Below, piece after piece: positions 1 to 7,107 of a stretch of 11,748 nucleotides of DNA. Position 1 is the stretch's first letter; each line of letters opens with the position of its first letter. Origin of the DNA: Parvularculaceae bacterium UBA4496 (GTDB lineage: Bacteria > Pseudomonadota > Alphaproteobacteria > Caulobacterales > Parvularculaceae); NCBI GenBank assembly GCA_002388885.1, contig DGNI01000017.1:1-11748 (forward strand), read 5' to 3'. Under the pieces are notes generated by a model that had not been told where the DNA came from, did no database searches, and was given only the letters and a program-made list of their open reading frames with translations. Both the position numbers and the translations under genes were made by a program.

Positions 1-83
1 GGCGGATCGTGAAATCCGGCGGACCGGAGCTTGCGCAGGAGCTCGAAAAATCCGGATACGACCAGTTTATCGAGGCGGCTTAA
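1..83 (+). CDS. sufC: SufC, Fe-S assembly ATPase (3' end only)
   Basis: Only the last 27 codons are in the window. The reading frame begins at position 3 and ends with TAA at 81-83. The visible tail contains IVKSGGPELA followed by LEKSGYDQF, which matches the usual C-terminus of SufC, the ABC-type ATPase of the SufBCD scaffold (in the family it energises cluster assembly in the cytosol). The ATPase motifs lie upstream of the window and cannot be checked. Identification therefore rests on the tail and on the position 6 nt before sufD, the normal order in suf operons. Confidence 0.85.
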   Translation, partial: RIVKSGGPELAQELEKSGYDQFIEAA

Positions 84-89
84 AGTCAG

Positions 90-1322
90 ATGACGCAAAC
101 AGCGATCCATAACCCCAGCGCTTTTGAAACGGCGCTTGAAGCGGCCTTCAACGGGCGCTCGAAAACCGGCGAGGCGCAGGCCGCGGCATTCGACCGCTAT
201 GCGAAACTGCGCCTGCCGAACCGCAAGGTTGAGGGGTGGAAGTGGTCCGATTTCAACAACGCGCTGCGCAGTTTTGAACCAGCGAATGACGTTGCAGACA
301 CAACGATCACGCCGTCTGCATTCGCCGGGCTCGACCCGCTGGAATTCCGCATCATTGACGGAAGAATAGAAATCCCGGCAGAGGAAACGCCTGAAGGCTT
401 GCGCTACGGCATCATGGATACGGTGGCGACGATCCCGGAACTTGAAAATCACGCCATTGCGACTCTGAACGTCGCCATGACGCGTAAGGCGTTAGGTGTC
501 GAAGTTTTCGAAGGGGTTCGGTTCGATCGTCCAATTCTTATTCGTCACATCAATACCGGCGCGGGTTTTTCTTTTGCGCAGACCATGATCCGGTTTGCCG
601 AAAACACGCACGCGACGTTGATTGAGACTTATGAAGGCGAGGGCGCCGGATTTTATTCGCACCTTTTCCATACGGTGTTGCGCGACGGCGCCGAGGTAAA
701 GCGCTTCGTGTTGCAAGACGCGGCCGAAAAGTCGATCACGCATTCGATCTGCGCCGCCAAGGTCGATGAGAAAGCCCGGCTGGAACAAACCAGCCTTTCA
801 ACCGGCGGGCGGCTGACGCGTCATGAATCGCACATTCATTTCTGGGCGCAGGGGTCGGCGGCTGCGATTAACAGCGCAAGCCTGTTGTCTGGCGAACGGC
901 ACGCGGACTTCACAAGCGACGTGCGCCATTTCGCTGAGGCTTGTCAGGCGCGGCAACTGCACAAGGGCGCAGCAAAAGATAAAGGCCGGAATGTTTTTCA
1001 GGGCAAGTTCTTCGTCAAGCGCGAGGCGCAGAAAACCGATGCGCAGATGACGGCGAATGCGCTGTTGCTATCGGATACGGCGGAGGCGAACCACAAGCCT
1101 GAGCTCGAAATTTATGCCGACGATGTTGAGTGCGCGCATGGGTCAACGGTCGGCGCGCTTGATGAGGATGCGTTGTTCTATCTGCGCCAGCGCGGGTTGG
1201 ATGAACAAGCGGCGCGCGCGCTTCTGGTCGAAGCATTTGTCGGAGAAATCGTCGAGCGGATCGATATTGACGGCATACGCGACGTTTTTGCGTTGCGCGT
1301 AAAGGAGTGGCTCGATGAGTGA
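90..1322 (+). CDS. sufD: SufD, Fe-S cluster scaffold subunit
   Basis: This 410-residue protein has the usual SufD length. SufD forms the SufBC2D scaffold with SufB and SufC and takes part in building the nascent cluster and in iron entry. Residues 44-56 carry NRKVEGWKWSDFN, a typical N-terminal SufB/D motif. The C-terminal part has ECAHGSTVGALDEDALFYL. Its Cys348 and His350 correspond to the conserved Cys-x-His pair of SufD (Cys358/His360 in E. coli; the His is important in the family). The helical C-terminus includes YLRQRGLDEQAARALL. The ATG at 90 follows the sufC stop by 6 nt and has only a weak ribosome binding site, which suits translational coupling. The 3' end overlaps sufS by 8 nt (ATGAGTGA). 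Confidence 0.95.
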   Translation: MTQTAIHNPSAFETALEAAFNGRSKTGEAQAAAFDRYAKLRLPNRKVEGWKWSDFNNALRSFEPANDVADTTITPSAFAGLDPLEFRIIDGRIEIPAEETPEGLRYGIMDTVATIPELENHAIATLNVAMTRKALGVEVFEGVRFDRPILIRHINTGAGFSFAQTMIRFAENTHATLIETYEGEGAGFYSHLFHTVLRDGAEVKRFVLQDAAEKSITHSICAAKVDEKARLEQTSLSTGGRLTRHESHIHFWAQGSAAAINSASLLSGERHADFTSDVRHFAEACQARQLHKGAAKDKGRNVFQGKFFVKREAQKTDAQMTANALLLSDTAEANHKPELEIYADDVECAHGSTVGALDEDALFYLRQRGLDEQAARALLVEAFVGEIVERIDIDGIRDVFALRVKEWLDE

Positions 1323-2556
1323 CGGCGCCCCCCTGACCACGCTTGATGTTGAGGCGTTGAAGGCGGAGTTCCCGATCCTCAACCGCGAAGCATACGGCAA
1401 GCGGCTTGTCTATCTTGACAGCGCCGCCTCGGCGCAGAAGCCGCGCGCTGTCATCGATGCGATGCGCCATGCCATGGAACATTCCTATGCGAATGTTCAT
1501 CGCGGGCTTCATTTGCTCTCAAATGAAACGACGGCAGCGTATGAAGATGCGCGCAAGGCGGCGGCTGAATTCCTGAATGCATGCTCCCCAGACGAAATCA
1601 TTTTCACGTCTGGCGGCACGGACGCGTTTAACCTCGTTTCCTACGCCATGAGCGTTACGGAAATCGCCGAGGGCGACGAAATCATCCTGTCGCTTGCCGA
1701 ACATCATTCCAACATCGTGCCGTGGCATTTTCTGCGCGAGCGCAAAGGCGCTGTCCTGAAATGGTTGGATGTTTCCGATGACGGAGAGATCGACCTCGAC
1801 GCATACGCGGCGCTTTTTACTGATAAAACAAAGCTCGTCGCCGTCTCGCATATGTCTAACGTACTCGGCGCCCTTACCCCGGCGAAGGAAATGGCCCGCA
1901 TCGCCCACGAACATGGCGCCAAGATTCTGTTCGACGGCTGCCAGGCGGGCGTTCATGGGTCTGTCGATGTTCAGGATATCGATTGCGACTTCTACGCGAT
2001 TACCGGTCACAAGCTTTACGGGCCGTCCGGCGTCGGCGTGCTCTACGGGAAAATGGACGCGCTGAAGGACCTGCCGCCGTTCAAAGGCGGGGGCGAGATG
2101 ATCGACATGGTGACGACCGAGACGGTCACCTATAACGAGCCGCCGCACCGGTTCGAAGCGGGAACGCCCCCAATTTTAGAAGCCATCGGTCTCGGCGCGG
2201 CGCTCAAATGGATGCAAGGAAAAGGCGTCGATGCGATTGCGGCGCATGAGGCGCGGTTGCGCGATCACGTTCTGGAAGAACTGGCGAAGCTCAATTTCGT
2301 ACGAGTATACGGCCGGGCGGCGAACAAGGCGCCGATTATCGCCTTCTCCGTCGATGGCGCGCATCCCCATGACGTTTCGGCGATCCTCGACCGCACCGGC
2401 GTCGCCGTTCGGGCGGGCCACCATTGTGCGCAGCCATTAATGAAACGATTGGGCGTTTCGGCCACGGCGCGGGCCTCTTTCGGCGCTTATAATACGCATG
2501 ATGACGTTGAGGCCTTGATTTCGGGTCTTCACAAAACACATGAGATGCTGGGTTAG
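1315..2556 (+). CDS. sufS: SufS, type II cysteine desulfurase
   Basis: This is a PLP enzyme of 413 residues that converts L-cysteine to alanine and leaves a persulfide for Fe-S assembly. Key residues are visible: His130 in LAEHHSN, Asp207 and Gln210 in FDGCQAG, the Schiff-base Lys233 in TGHKLYGPSGVGVLYG, and the catalytic Cys371 in VRAGHHCAQPLMKRLG. Numbering is offset by a constant 7 from E. coli SufS (Lys226, Cys364), so the protein is collinear and intact. The short loop around Cys371 marks the type II (SufS) group rather than IscS. The start overlaps the end of sufD by 8 nt, so translation is probably coupled. No SufE or SufU sulfur acceptor is visible in this window. Confidence 0.97.
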   Translation: MSDGAPLTTLDVEALKAEFPILNREAYGKRLVYLDSAASAQKPRAVIDAMRHAMEHSYANVHRGLHLLSNETTAAYEDARKAAAEFLNACSPDEIIFTSGGTDAFNLVSYAMSVTEIAEGDEIILSLAEHHSNIVPWHFLRERKGAVLKWLDVSDDGEIDLDAYAALFTDKTKLVAVSHMSNVLGALTPAKEMARIAHEHGAKILFDGCQAGVHGSVDVQDIDCDFYAITGHKLYGPSGVGVLYGKMDALKDLPPFKGGGEMIDMVTTETVTYNEPPHRFEAGTPPILEAIGLGAALKWMQGKGVDAIAAHEARLRDHVLEELAKLNFVRVYGRAANKAPIIAFSVDGAHPHDVSAILDRTGVAVRAGHHCAQPLMKRLGVSATARASFGAYNTHDDVEALISGLHKTHEMLG

Positions 2557-2565
2557 AGTAAATTT

Positions 2566-2970
2566 ATGGAAAACCAACGCGATATTATTGACGTGACCCC
2601 GCCGGCCGCCGATCCGGCGCCGCAGGCTGAAACCTCCGGCGCGTCGTCGATCCCGGCCGGGGAGCTTGACCGGATTACCGCGGATATTATTCGCGCGTTG
2701 AAGACGGTTTACGATCCCGAAATCCCTGTTGATATTTATGAACTGGGCCTCATTTATAAGGTAGATCTCAATGATGACCGGCTTTTGACGGTCGATATGA
2801 CGCTGACCGCGCCGGGCTGTCCGGTGGCGGGCGAAATGCCCGGCTGGGTCGAGGGCGCCGTGCGCGGGATCGAAGGCGTCGAGGACGTCAAGGTGAACAT
2901 GACTTTCGATCCGCCATGGACGCCGGAGAAAATGTCCGATGAGGCGAAGTTAGAGTTAGGATGGCTTTAA
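2566..2970 (+). CDS. sufT: SufT, DUF59/MIP18-family Fe-S maturation protein
   Basis: The protein has 134 residues. Residues 1-33 are a Pro/Ala-rich, probably disordered extension. A DUF59 (MIP18) domain follows, with YDPEIPVDIYELGLIY at 49-64 and TAPGCP at 81-86. Cys85 is the conserved cysteine of the family. A conserved C-terminal stretch starts at DPPWTPEKMS. DUF59 proteins in suf operons (SufT) help load Fe-S clusters into target proteins. The gene starts 9 nt after sufS and stops 1 nt before the sufA ATG, so it is a normal member of this operon. No clear Shine-Dalgarno sequence precedes its ATG, which again suggests coupling to sufS. Confidence 0.92.
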   Translation: MENQRDIIDVTPPAADPAPQAETSGASSIPAGELDRITADIIRALKTVYDPEIPVDIYELGLIYKVDLNDDRLLTVDMTLTAPGCPVAGEMPGWVEGAVRGIEGVEDVKVNMTFDPPWTPEKMSDEAKLELGWL

Positions 2971-2971
2971 G

Positions 2972-3337
2972 ATGGCTAGACCAAGACCAAAAGTCGTAAC
3001 GCTGACCGATAAAGCCGCAGCACGCATGACCGAAATCATGGGCGAGGCCGATGAGAATTATATTGGCGTCAAGATCGGCGTGAAAAACGGCGGCTGCGCC
3101 GGCATGGAATACACGATGGCTTATGCGACCGAGGCCGGTCCGCTCGATGAAGTGGTTGAAGAAAACGGCATTAAGGTGTTGATCGATCCGAAAGCGATCC
3201 TGTTCCTGATCGGCACGGAAATTGACTACGTCACCGAAAAACTCTCACAGCGGTTCGTCTTCAACAACCCGAACCAGACTGACGCCTGCGGCTGCGGCGA
3301 AAGCGTGACGATCACGCCGCAAAAGGCGGATGCTTAA
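2972..3337 (+). CDS. sufA: SufA, A-type Fe-S cluster carrier (HesB/IscA family)
   Basis: This is a 121-residue A-type carrier, the expected size. The three conserved cysteines are present: Cys42 in KNGGCAGMEY, and Cys106 and Cys108 in ACGCGESVTI. They bind the cluster that is handed on to apo-proteins. The ATG lies 1 nt after the sufT stop, with AGGA about 10 nt upstream inside the sufT coding sequence. This is the last suf gene seen on this strand before the inverted repeat at 3350-3415. SufA is preferred over IscA or ErpA because of its place in the suf operon. Confidence 0.93.
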   Translation: MARPRPKVVTLTDKAAARMTEIMGEADENYIGVKIGVKNGGCAGMEYTMAYATEAGPLDEVVEENGIKVLIDPKAILFLIGTEIDYVTEKLSQRFVFNNPNQTDACGCGESVTITPQKADA

Positions 3338-3349
3338 TTTCTTCCCGCT

Positions 3350-3415
3350 CATTCCGGCGAAATCCGGAATCCAGTTTGAAATTACCTGTTCTGAATCCCG
3401 GCTTTCGCCGGGATG
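3350..3415. repeat. dispersed palindromic-type repeat, two inverted arms
   Basis: Two 25-nt arms face each other, at 3350-3374 and 3391-3415, separated by 16 nt. They match at 21 of 25 positions after reverse complementing. Each arm is itself an imperfect palindrome (ATTCCGG and CCGGAAT around CGAAAT). The pattern of CATTCCGGCGAAA ... GGAATCCAG resembles short intergenic repeats that are widespread in proteobacterial genomes. Only one copy is present in this window. It lies between the sufA stop and the TfoX-domain gene and could fold in RNA. No U-run follows it, so it is not a classical terminator. Confidence 0.7.
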
Positions 3416-3429
3416 AACGGAGAATATTA

Positions 3430-3789
3430 ATGCCAGCCTCCGCCTCATATTCAGAATACATTAAGGATCTTTTCTCGCCATTCGGCGACATCACCATCCG
3501 CAAGATGTTCGGCGGGGCGGGTGTTTATTGCAACGGCGTTATATTCGCGATCATCGGCGACGACGACCTCTGGCTGAAGGTTGACGATGTCACACGAGCC
3601 GAGTTCGAAGGGGCCGGGCTTTACCCCTTCGAAGTTGAGATGAACGGCAAGACGGGCACGATGTCCTATTACTGCGCGCCTGAAGAAATTTACGACGACA
3701 ACGACGCGCTGCGCCGCTGGGCGGAGCTCGCCCTTGGTGCGGCGGCGCGCGGTAAAAAGCCGAAAAAGAAAAAAGCGAAGAAGAAATAA
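3430..3789 (+). CDS. TfoX N-terminal-domain protein
   Basis: The ATG at 3430 gives a 119-residue protein. The TfoX N-terminal domain spans roughly residues 5-100. It has the family signatures IRKMFGGAGVYCNGVIFAII near residue 23, DLWLKVDD, and a MSYYCAPEEIYDD segment. The C-terminus is a lysine-rich tail (GKKPKKKKAKKK) that could bind nucleic acid. The TfoX C-terminal domain is absent, so competence regulation should not be assumed; these stand-alone proteins have no well-defined role. The frame continues upstream to a TTG at 3376, but that stretch encodes the inverted repeat. The ATG has GGAG at 3419-3422, 7 nt upstream, so I prefer 3430. The stop is 2 nt from the end of the convergent hydrolase gene. 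Confidence 0.88.
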   Translation: MPASASYSEYIKDLFSPFGDITIRKMFGGAGVYCNGVIFAIIGDDDLWLKVDDVTRAEFEGAGLYPFEVEMNGKTGTMSYYCAPEEIYDDNDALRRWAELALGAAARGKKPKKKKAKKK

Positions 3790-3791
3790 GC

Positions 3792-4502
3792 CTAGGCAAA
3801 AATCTCGCCCAGAAAATTCTTCATCGATACCCACGACCGGCGGTCAGCGGTTGCGTTATAAACCGTGCCGAAATCAGGGTCATTCGCCGCCGGATTGGTG
3901 AACGCGTGCATCACGCCGCCATAGCCCTGAAGTTGCCAGTCGGCCTTCGCCTTGGTCAGTTCCTCGCCCAGCGCCACAACATCCGATGGCGGCGCCATCG
4001 GATCGTCCCAGCCATGCAACGCCAGAATTTTCGCCTTGATTTTATCAACGGTGTTTCCCGGCGCGCCGAGCAGTCCATGAAAACTGACAACGCCCGCAAT
4101 GTCCGCGCCCATGCGCGCTATGTCGAGTACGCACAGGCCGCCGAAGCAAAATCCGATGGCGCCGATTTTCGATGCATCGGCTTCGGGCTGGTCTTGGATC
4201 ATACTGATGTTCGCGGCCAGCTGTGTTTGCAGAAAAGTGCGGTCAGAAACGAATGGCTCGATCAGCTTCTGGTTTTCCTCTTTCGACGATCCGAGGACAC
4301 CCTTGCCGAAAAGATCGATGGCGACGCCGGTATAGCCGAGTTCCGCCACCGCTTTCGCCTTGTCGTTTTCAAAATCCGACCGGCCCGCCCATGCGTGGCA
4401 GACCAGCACTACAGGCGCTGGCGTGTTTGAAGGGGCGGCGAGAAATGCTTCGAACGTCTTGCTGTCGATTTCATAGTCAAAGGTTCGCGTTGAGATGGAC
4501 AT
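3792..4502 (-). CDS. dienelactone hydrolase family protein
   Basis: This is an alpha/beta hydrolase of 236 residues, the usual length for the family. The nucleophile motif is GFCFGG at 117-122, with Cys119 as in dienelactone hydrolase. The likely acid is Asp166 or Asp167 in LHGWDDPMAPP, and the base is His199 in GGVMHAFTNP. These match the Cys-Asp-His triad of the family. Its members hydrolyse dienelactone in chlorocatechol degradation, but many act on other esters or lactones, so the substrate is unknown. No signal peptide is seen. The start is well supported by GGAGG at 4508-4512, 5 nt before the ATG. The gene lies 20 nt after pyruvate kinase on the same strand and is probably co-transcribed with it. 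Confidence 0.88.
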   Translation of the reverse strand: MSISTRTFDYEIDSKTFEAFLAAPSNTPAPVVLVCHAWAGRSDFENDKAKAVAELGYTGVAIDLFGKGVLGSSKEENQKLIEPFVSDRTFLQTQLAANISMIQDQPEADASKIGAIGFCFGGLCVLDIARMGADIAGVVSFHGLLGAPGNTVDKIKAKILALHGWDDPMAPPSDVVALGEELTKAKADWQLQGYGGVMHAFTNPAANDPDFGTVYNATADRRSWVSMKNFLGEIFA

Positions 4503-4522
4503 CAGTGCCTCCTTTGATGTTG

Positions 4523-5941
4523 TCAGTCCGGGGCGCCGATACGGCTGATCTTGAGCGTGTTGGTTTTTCCTTTCCGGCCGAAAGGATATCCCGCGATGAT
4601 GATGATGCGGTCGCCATCGGCGCCGCCGCTGGATTTGGCAAGCAGATCGGCTTTTTCAATCATCTCATGGAAATGAGAGATATCTTCGGTCACCACAGGC
4701 TGTACGCCCCAGAAGAGGGCGAGTTCGCGCGCCACTTGCGCTTCAGGCGTGGCGGCGATGATCGGGCAATGGGGACGGTCGCGCGAAAGGCGTTTGGCCG
4801 TTGATCCCGACTTCGTATAGGCGACGGCGAACTTACAATCGAGCACTTCGGCGATGCGCCGTGCCGATAGCGTGATGGCGTCGGCGGTCGTATAGCCGTC
4901 TTCCTCGCGCGAGACATTGGTGTAGCCTTCCGAGCCTTCGTCTCTTTCTGTCGCGGCGATGATCCTGTCCATGATGGCGACGGCGGTGGGCGGGTGCCGC
5001 CCGACGGCGGTTTCGGCGGAAAGCATCACTGCATCCGCGCCCTGATAGACGGCGGTTGAAACGTCTGAGGCTTCGGCTCGGGTCGGCGAAATCGACTCGA
5101 CCATGGATTCGAGCATGTGGGTCGCGACAATTACGGGTTTGCCGGCCCGCCGGCAGGCGCGGATAATTTTCCGCTGCAGGATTGGCACGTCTTCCGCCGC
5201 ACATTCGACGCCGAGATCGCCGCGCGCCACCATGATGGCGTCGGAAAGCTCCAGAATTTCATCAAGCTGATCGACAGCAGACGGCTTTTCGATTTTGGAA
5301 ATGATACCGGCGCGCCCCTGAATAAGATCACGAGCCTCGCGCACGTCGGCGGGCTGCTGCACAAAGGAAAGCGCGATGTAGTCGACGCCAAGATCTAGCG
5401 CGAATTCGAGGTCAGCCCTGTCTTTTTCCGTCAGCGCGGAGATCGGCAGGCGTCGGCCGGGGACGTTAATCCCTTTGCGATCTTTCAGCTCGCCGGGCGT
5501 ATCCGCCTTGGCGATGATGTGGCGGGAATTCCGTTCCGAAATCGTGACCTGCAGCTTGCCGTCGTCAAGTTTCAGAACGTCGCCCGGTTCCAGTACGTCG
5601 AGCAGTTCCTGATGTGGAATCGGAATGATGTTTTCATCATTCGACTCTGCGGAATGAACCAGCTTGTATTCAGCGCCATAGCGCAGCTTGATCGAGCCAT
5701 TTGCAAACGCGCCGGTGCGTATTTTGGGACCCTGCAGATCGGCGAAGATCGCAAGCGGCGTTCCGATGTCTTTTTCAATATCACGAATTGCATTAGCGAC
5801 GCCGGTCAGCTTGTCATGCAGGCCATGGCTCATATTCAGACGAAACACGTCAACGCCTGCATTATGTATGAGCCTGAGCATGGACGGCGACGAACTCGCC
5901 GGGCCAATGGTTGCCACGATTTTGCAAAGTCGATTTCTCAT
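4523..5941 (-). CDS. pyk: pyruvate kinase, PykA-like
   Basis: This 472-residue enzyme makes pyruvate and ATP from phosphoenolpyruvate and ADP. Visible motifs are CKIVATIGPAS near the N-terminus, FRLNMSHG (Arg34), ISKIEKP with catalytic Lys216 and metal ligand Glu218, MVARGDLGVE with Asp242, and ATHMLESM with Thr274. All are offset by 4 from E. coli numbering. The C-terminal domain has AYTKSGSTAKRLSRDRP. Residues 68-75 read DLQGPKIR. Lys73 stands where K+-dependent enzymes (rabbit muscle Glu117) have Glu, with Leu69 and Gln70 in the neighbouring switch positions, so the enzyme is predicted to be K+-independent. The ATG lies inside a predicted hairpin (5940-5972) and has only a weak ribosome binding site. 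The gene lies between the flavoenzyme gene and the hydrolase gene on the minus strand. Confidence 0.96.
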   Translation of the reverse strand: MRNRLCKIVATIGPASSSPSMLRLIHNAGVDVFRLNMSHGLHDKLTGVANAIRDIEKDIGTPLAIFADLQGPKIRTGAFANGSIKLRYGAEYKLVHSAESNDENIIPIPHQELLDVLEPGDVLKLDDGKLQVTISERNSRHIIAKADTPGELKDRKGINVPGRRLPISALTEKDRADLEFALDLGVDYIALSFVQQPADVREARDLIQGRAGIISKIEKPSAVDQLDEILELSDAIMVARGDLGVECAAEDVPILQRKIIRACRRAGKPVIVATHMLESMVESISPTRAEASDVSTAVYQGADAVMLSAETAVGRHPPTAVAIMDRIIAATERDEGSEGYTNVSREEDGYTTADAITLSARRIAEVLDCKFAVAYTKSGSTAKRLSRDRPHCPIIAATPEAQVARELALFWGVQPVVTEDISHFHEMIEKADLLAKSSGGADGDRIIIIAGYPFGRKGKTNTLKISRIGAPD

Positions 5942-5972
5942 GGGGCCGCCTGACTAATGGGATCGGCCCCAT
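5940..5972 (-). promoter_or_regulatory. hairpin over the pyruvate kinase start codon
   Basis: A perfect 9-bp inverted repeat, ATGGGGCCG at 5940-5948 and CGGCCCCAT at 5964-5972, surrounds a 15-nt loop. The pyk start codon occupies 5939-5941, so in the minus-strand RNA the 3' arm includes two of the three start-codon bases, and the only weak purine-rich stretch (AGGCGG) lies in the loop and stem. Such a fold would hinder ribosome access. That it regulates translation is an inference. Confidence 0.5.
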
Positions 5973-5974
5973 TT

Positions 5975-6008
5975 AGACCCCAAGTTGCATTGTCAGTGCA
6001 ACGGGTCT
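5975..6008 (-). terminator. hairpin after the flavoenzyme stop, possible terminator or attenuator
   Basis: An outer stem AGACCC (5975-5980) and GGGTCT (6003-6008) encloses an inner stem GTTGCA (5984-5989) and TGCAAC (5997-6002). A 3-nt CAA bulge lies on one side and the loop is 7 nt. On the minus strand it begins 4 nt after the stop of the flavoenzyme gene and is followed by TAAAT rather than a clear U-run. It could be a weak terminator, a processing site or an RNA-stability element between the two genes. Confidence 0.45.
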
Positions 6009-6012
6009 TCAT

Positions 6013-6978
6013 TTATTTCCTGCAGAGCGCCGCTTTTGCGCTTTCGTACTCAGCGGCCAGACGGTCGACCAATGCAGCGGTGGACGTCACTTCCTTGACG
6101 GCGCCGATGCCCTGACCGCAGCCCCAGATGTCTTTCCAGACTTTCTTGGCATTCTCGCCGCTTGATTTGAAATTCATTTTGGAGGGATCGCTTTCAGGCA
6201 GGTTGTCCGGATCAAGGCCGGCGTTTTTTACGGAGGGTTTCAGATAATTGCCGTGAACGCCTGAAAAGTAATTTGTATAAATGATGTCGTCGGCGACGCC
6301 GTCGACGATGCCTTGCTTGTAGGCGTCATCAGCGTTGGCTTCCTCGGTGGCGATAAACGCCGAGCCGATATATCCGAAATCAGCGCCCATGACTTCGGCG
6401 GCCAAAACGGACTGGCCGCGGGCGATGCAGCCTGAAAGGGCGAGGGGTCCGTCAAACCATTCGCGAATTTCCTGCACCAATGCGAAAGGCGACTGTACGC
6501 CCGCATGACCTCCGGCGCCGGCAGCGACGCAGACCAGGCCGTCTGCGCCTTTCTCGATCGCCTTTTTGGCGAACGTGTTGTTGATGACGTCATGCAGCAC
6601 AATGCCGCCATAGGAATGAATGGCCTCATAAACTTCTTCGCGTGCGCCGAGCGAAGTGATGACGATGGGCGCCTTGTGCTTCACGCATGCCTCGACGTCG
6701 TGCATCAGCCGGTCATTGGAACGATGGACAATCTGGTTGACGGCGTAGGGCGCCATGGGTGCGCCGGGGTGTTGTTCATCATGGCTGGCGATGGTTTCAT
6801 TAATCTCCGTCAGCCATTCATCGAGCAATTCGGCAGGGCGGGCGTTCAGCGCGGGAAACGAACCGACGACGCCTGCCTTGCACTGGGCAAGAACCAGCTT
6901 TGGCGTTGAGACGATAAACATCGGCGCGCCGATAACGGGCAGGCGCATTTTTGACTTAATCTCGCTGACGGACGGCAT
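6013..6978 (-). CDS. nitronate monooxygenase (2-nitropropane dioxygenase-like) family flavoprotein
   Basis: This is a TIM-barrel FMN enzyme of 321 residues. The N-terminal strand reads LPVIGAPMFIVS, typical of the family. The phosphate-binding region has LVCVAAGAGGHAG at 148-160, with His158 at the position usually proposed as the active-site base. LALSGCIARG and ADFGYIGSAFIATEEA follow, both FMN-site strands. A WGCGQGIG segment lies near residue 286. Members oxidise alkyl nitronates, but related proteins are NADH:quinone reductases or enoyl reductases, so the substrate is open. The start is well supported by AAGGAG 6 nt before the ATG. The gene is divergent from the acyl-CoA synthetase and is followed after 71 nt by pyk. 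Confidence 0.9.
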   Translation of the reverse strand: MPSVSEIKSKMRLPVIGAPMFIVSTPKLVLAQCKAGVVGSFPALNARPAELLDEWLTEINETIASHDEQHPGAPMAPYAVNQIVHRSNDRLMHDVEACVKHKAPIVITSLGAREEVYEAIHSYGGIVLHDVINNTFAKKAIEKGADGLVCVAAGAGGHAGVQSPFALVQEIREWFDGPLALSGCIARGQSVLAAEVMGADFGYIGSAFIATEEANADDAYKQGIVDGVADDIIYTNYFSGVHGNYLKPSVKNAGLDPDNLPESDPSKMNFKSSGENAKKVWKDIWGCGQGIGAVKEVTSTAALVDRLAAEYESAKAALCRK

Positions 6979-7004
6979 GAAATTCTCCTTGGGTGTCGCC
7001 TCCA

Positions 7005-7032
7005 GCTATAAGGGAAGCTCGCCGGGCCGCAA
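7005..7032 (-). promoter_or_regulatory. weak candidate promoter for the flavoenzyme gene
   Basis: On the minus strand TTGCGG (7027-7032) and TATAGC (7005-7010) are 16 nt apart, a loose match to a sigma-70 promoter in the divergent gap. The start codon lies about 26 nt downstream of the -10 box. This is suggestive only. Confidence 0.25.
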
Positions 7033-7071
7033 CTCCCGATAGCAGCCGGTTTTCTTAAGGCCCGGGGCGAG
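7018..7071 (+). promoter_or_regulatory. long-range stem in the acyl-CoA synthetase leader
   Basis: CTCGCC (7018-7023) plus GGGCC (7024-7028) can pair with GGCCC (7059-7063) plus GGCGAG (7066-7071). This gives 11 base pairs interrupted by a 2-nt GG bulge, around a 30-nt loop. The GAGG at 7069-7072 would serve as ribosome binding site for a TTG start at 7078, and the stem buries most of it. Whether the region is transcribed towards the plus-strand gene is unknown. A CATAAT at 7073-7078 could instead be a -10 box lying after the stem, in which case the stem would be DNA-level symmetry only. Confidence 0.35.
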
Positions 7072-7107
7072 GCATAATTGTCAAAAACTGGAAACGCCCT
7101 GAAGCCG

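Noticed and set aside
3376..3429. Longer TfoX-domain frame starting at TTG 3376
   Set aside because: The extra 18 codons only translate the inverted repeat, and the ATG at 3430 has a well-placed GGAG.
4223..4804. Long open frame on the plus strand opposite the hydrolase and pyruvate kinase
   Set aside because: It spans the gap between two well-supported minus-strand genes, has no recognisable domain, and is rich in Arg as expected for an antisense frame of GC-rich coding DNA.
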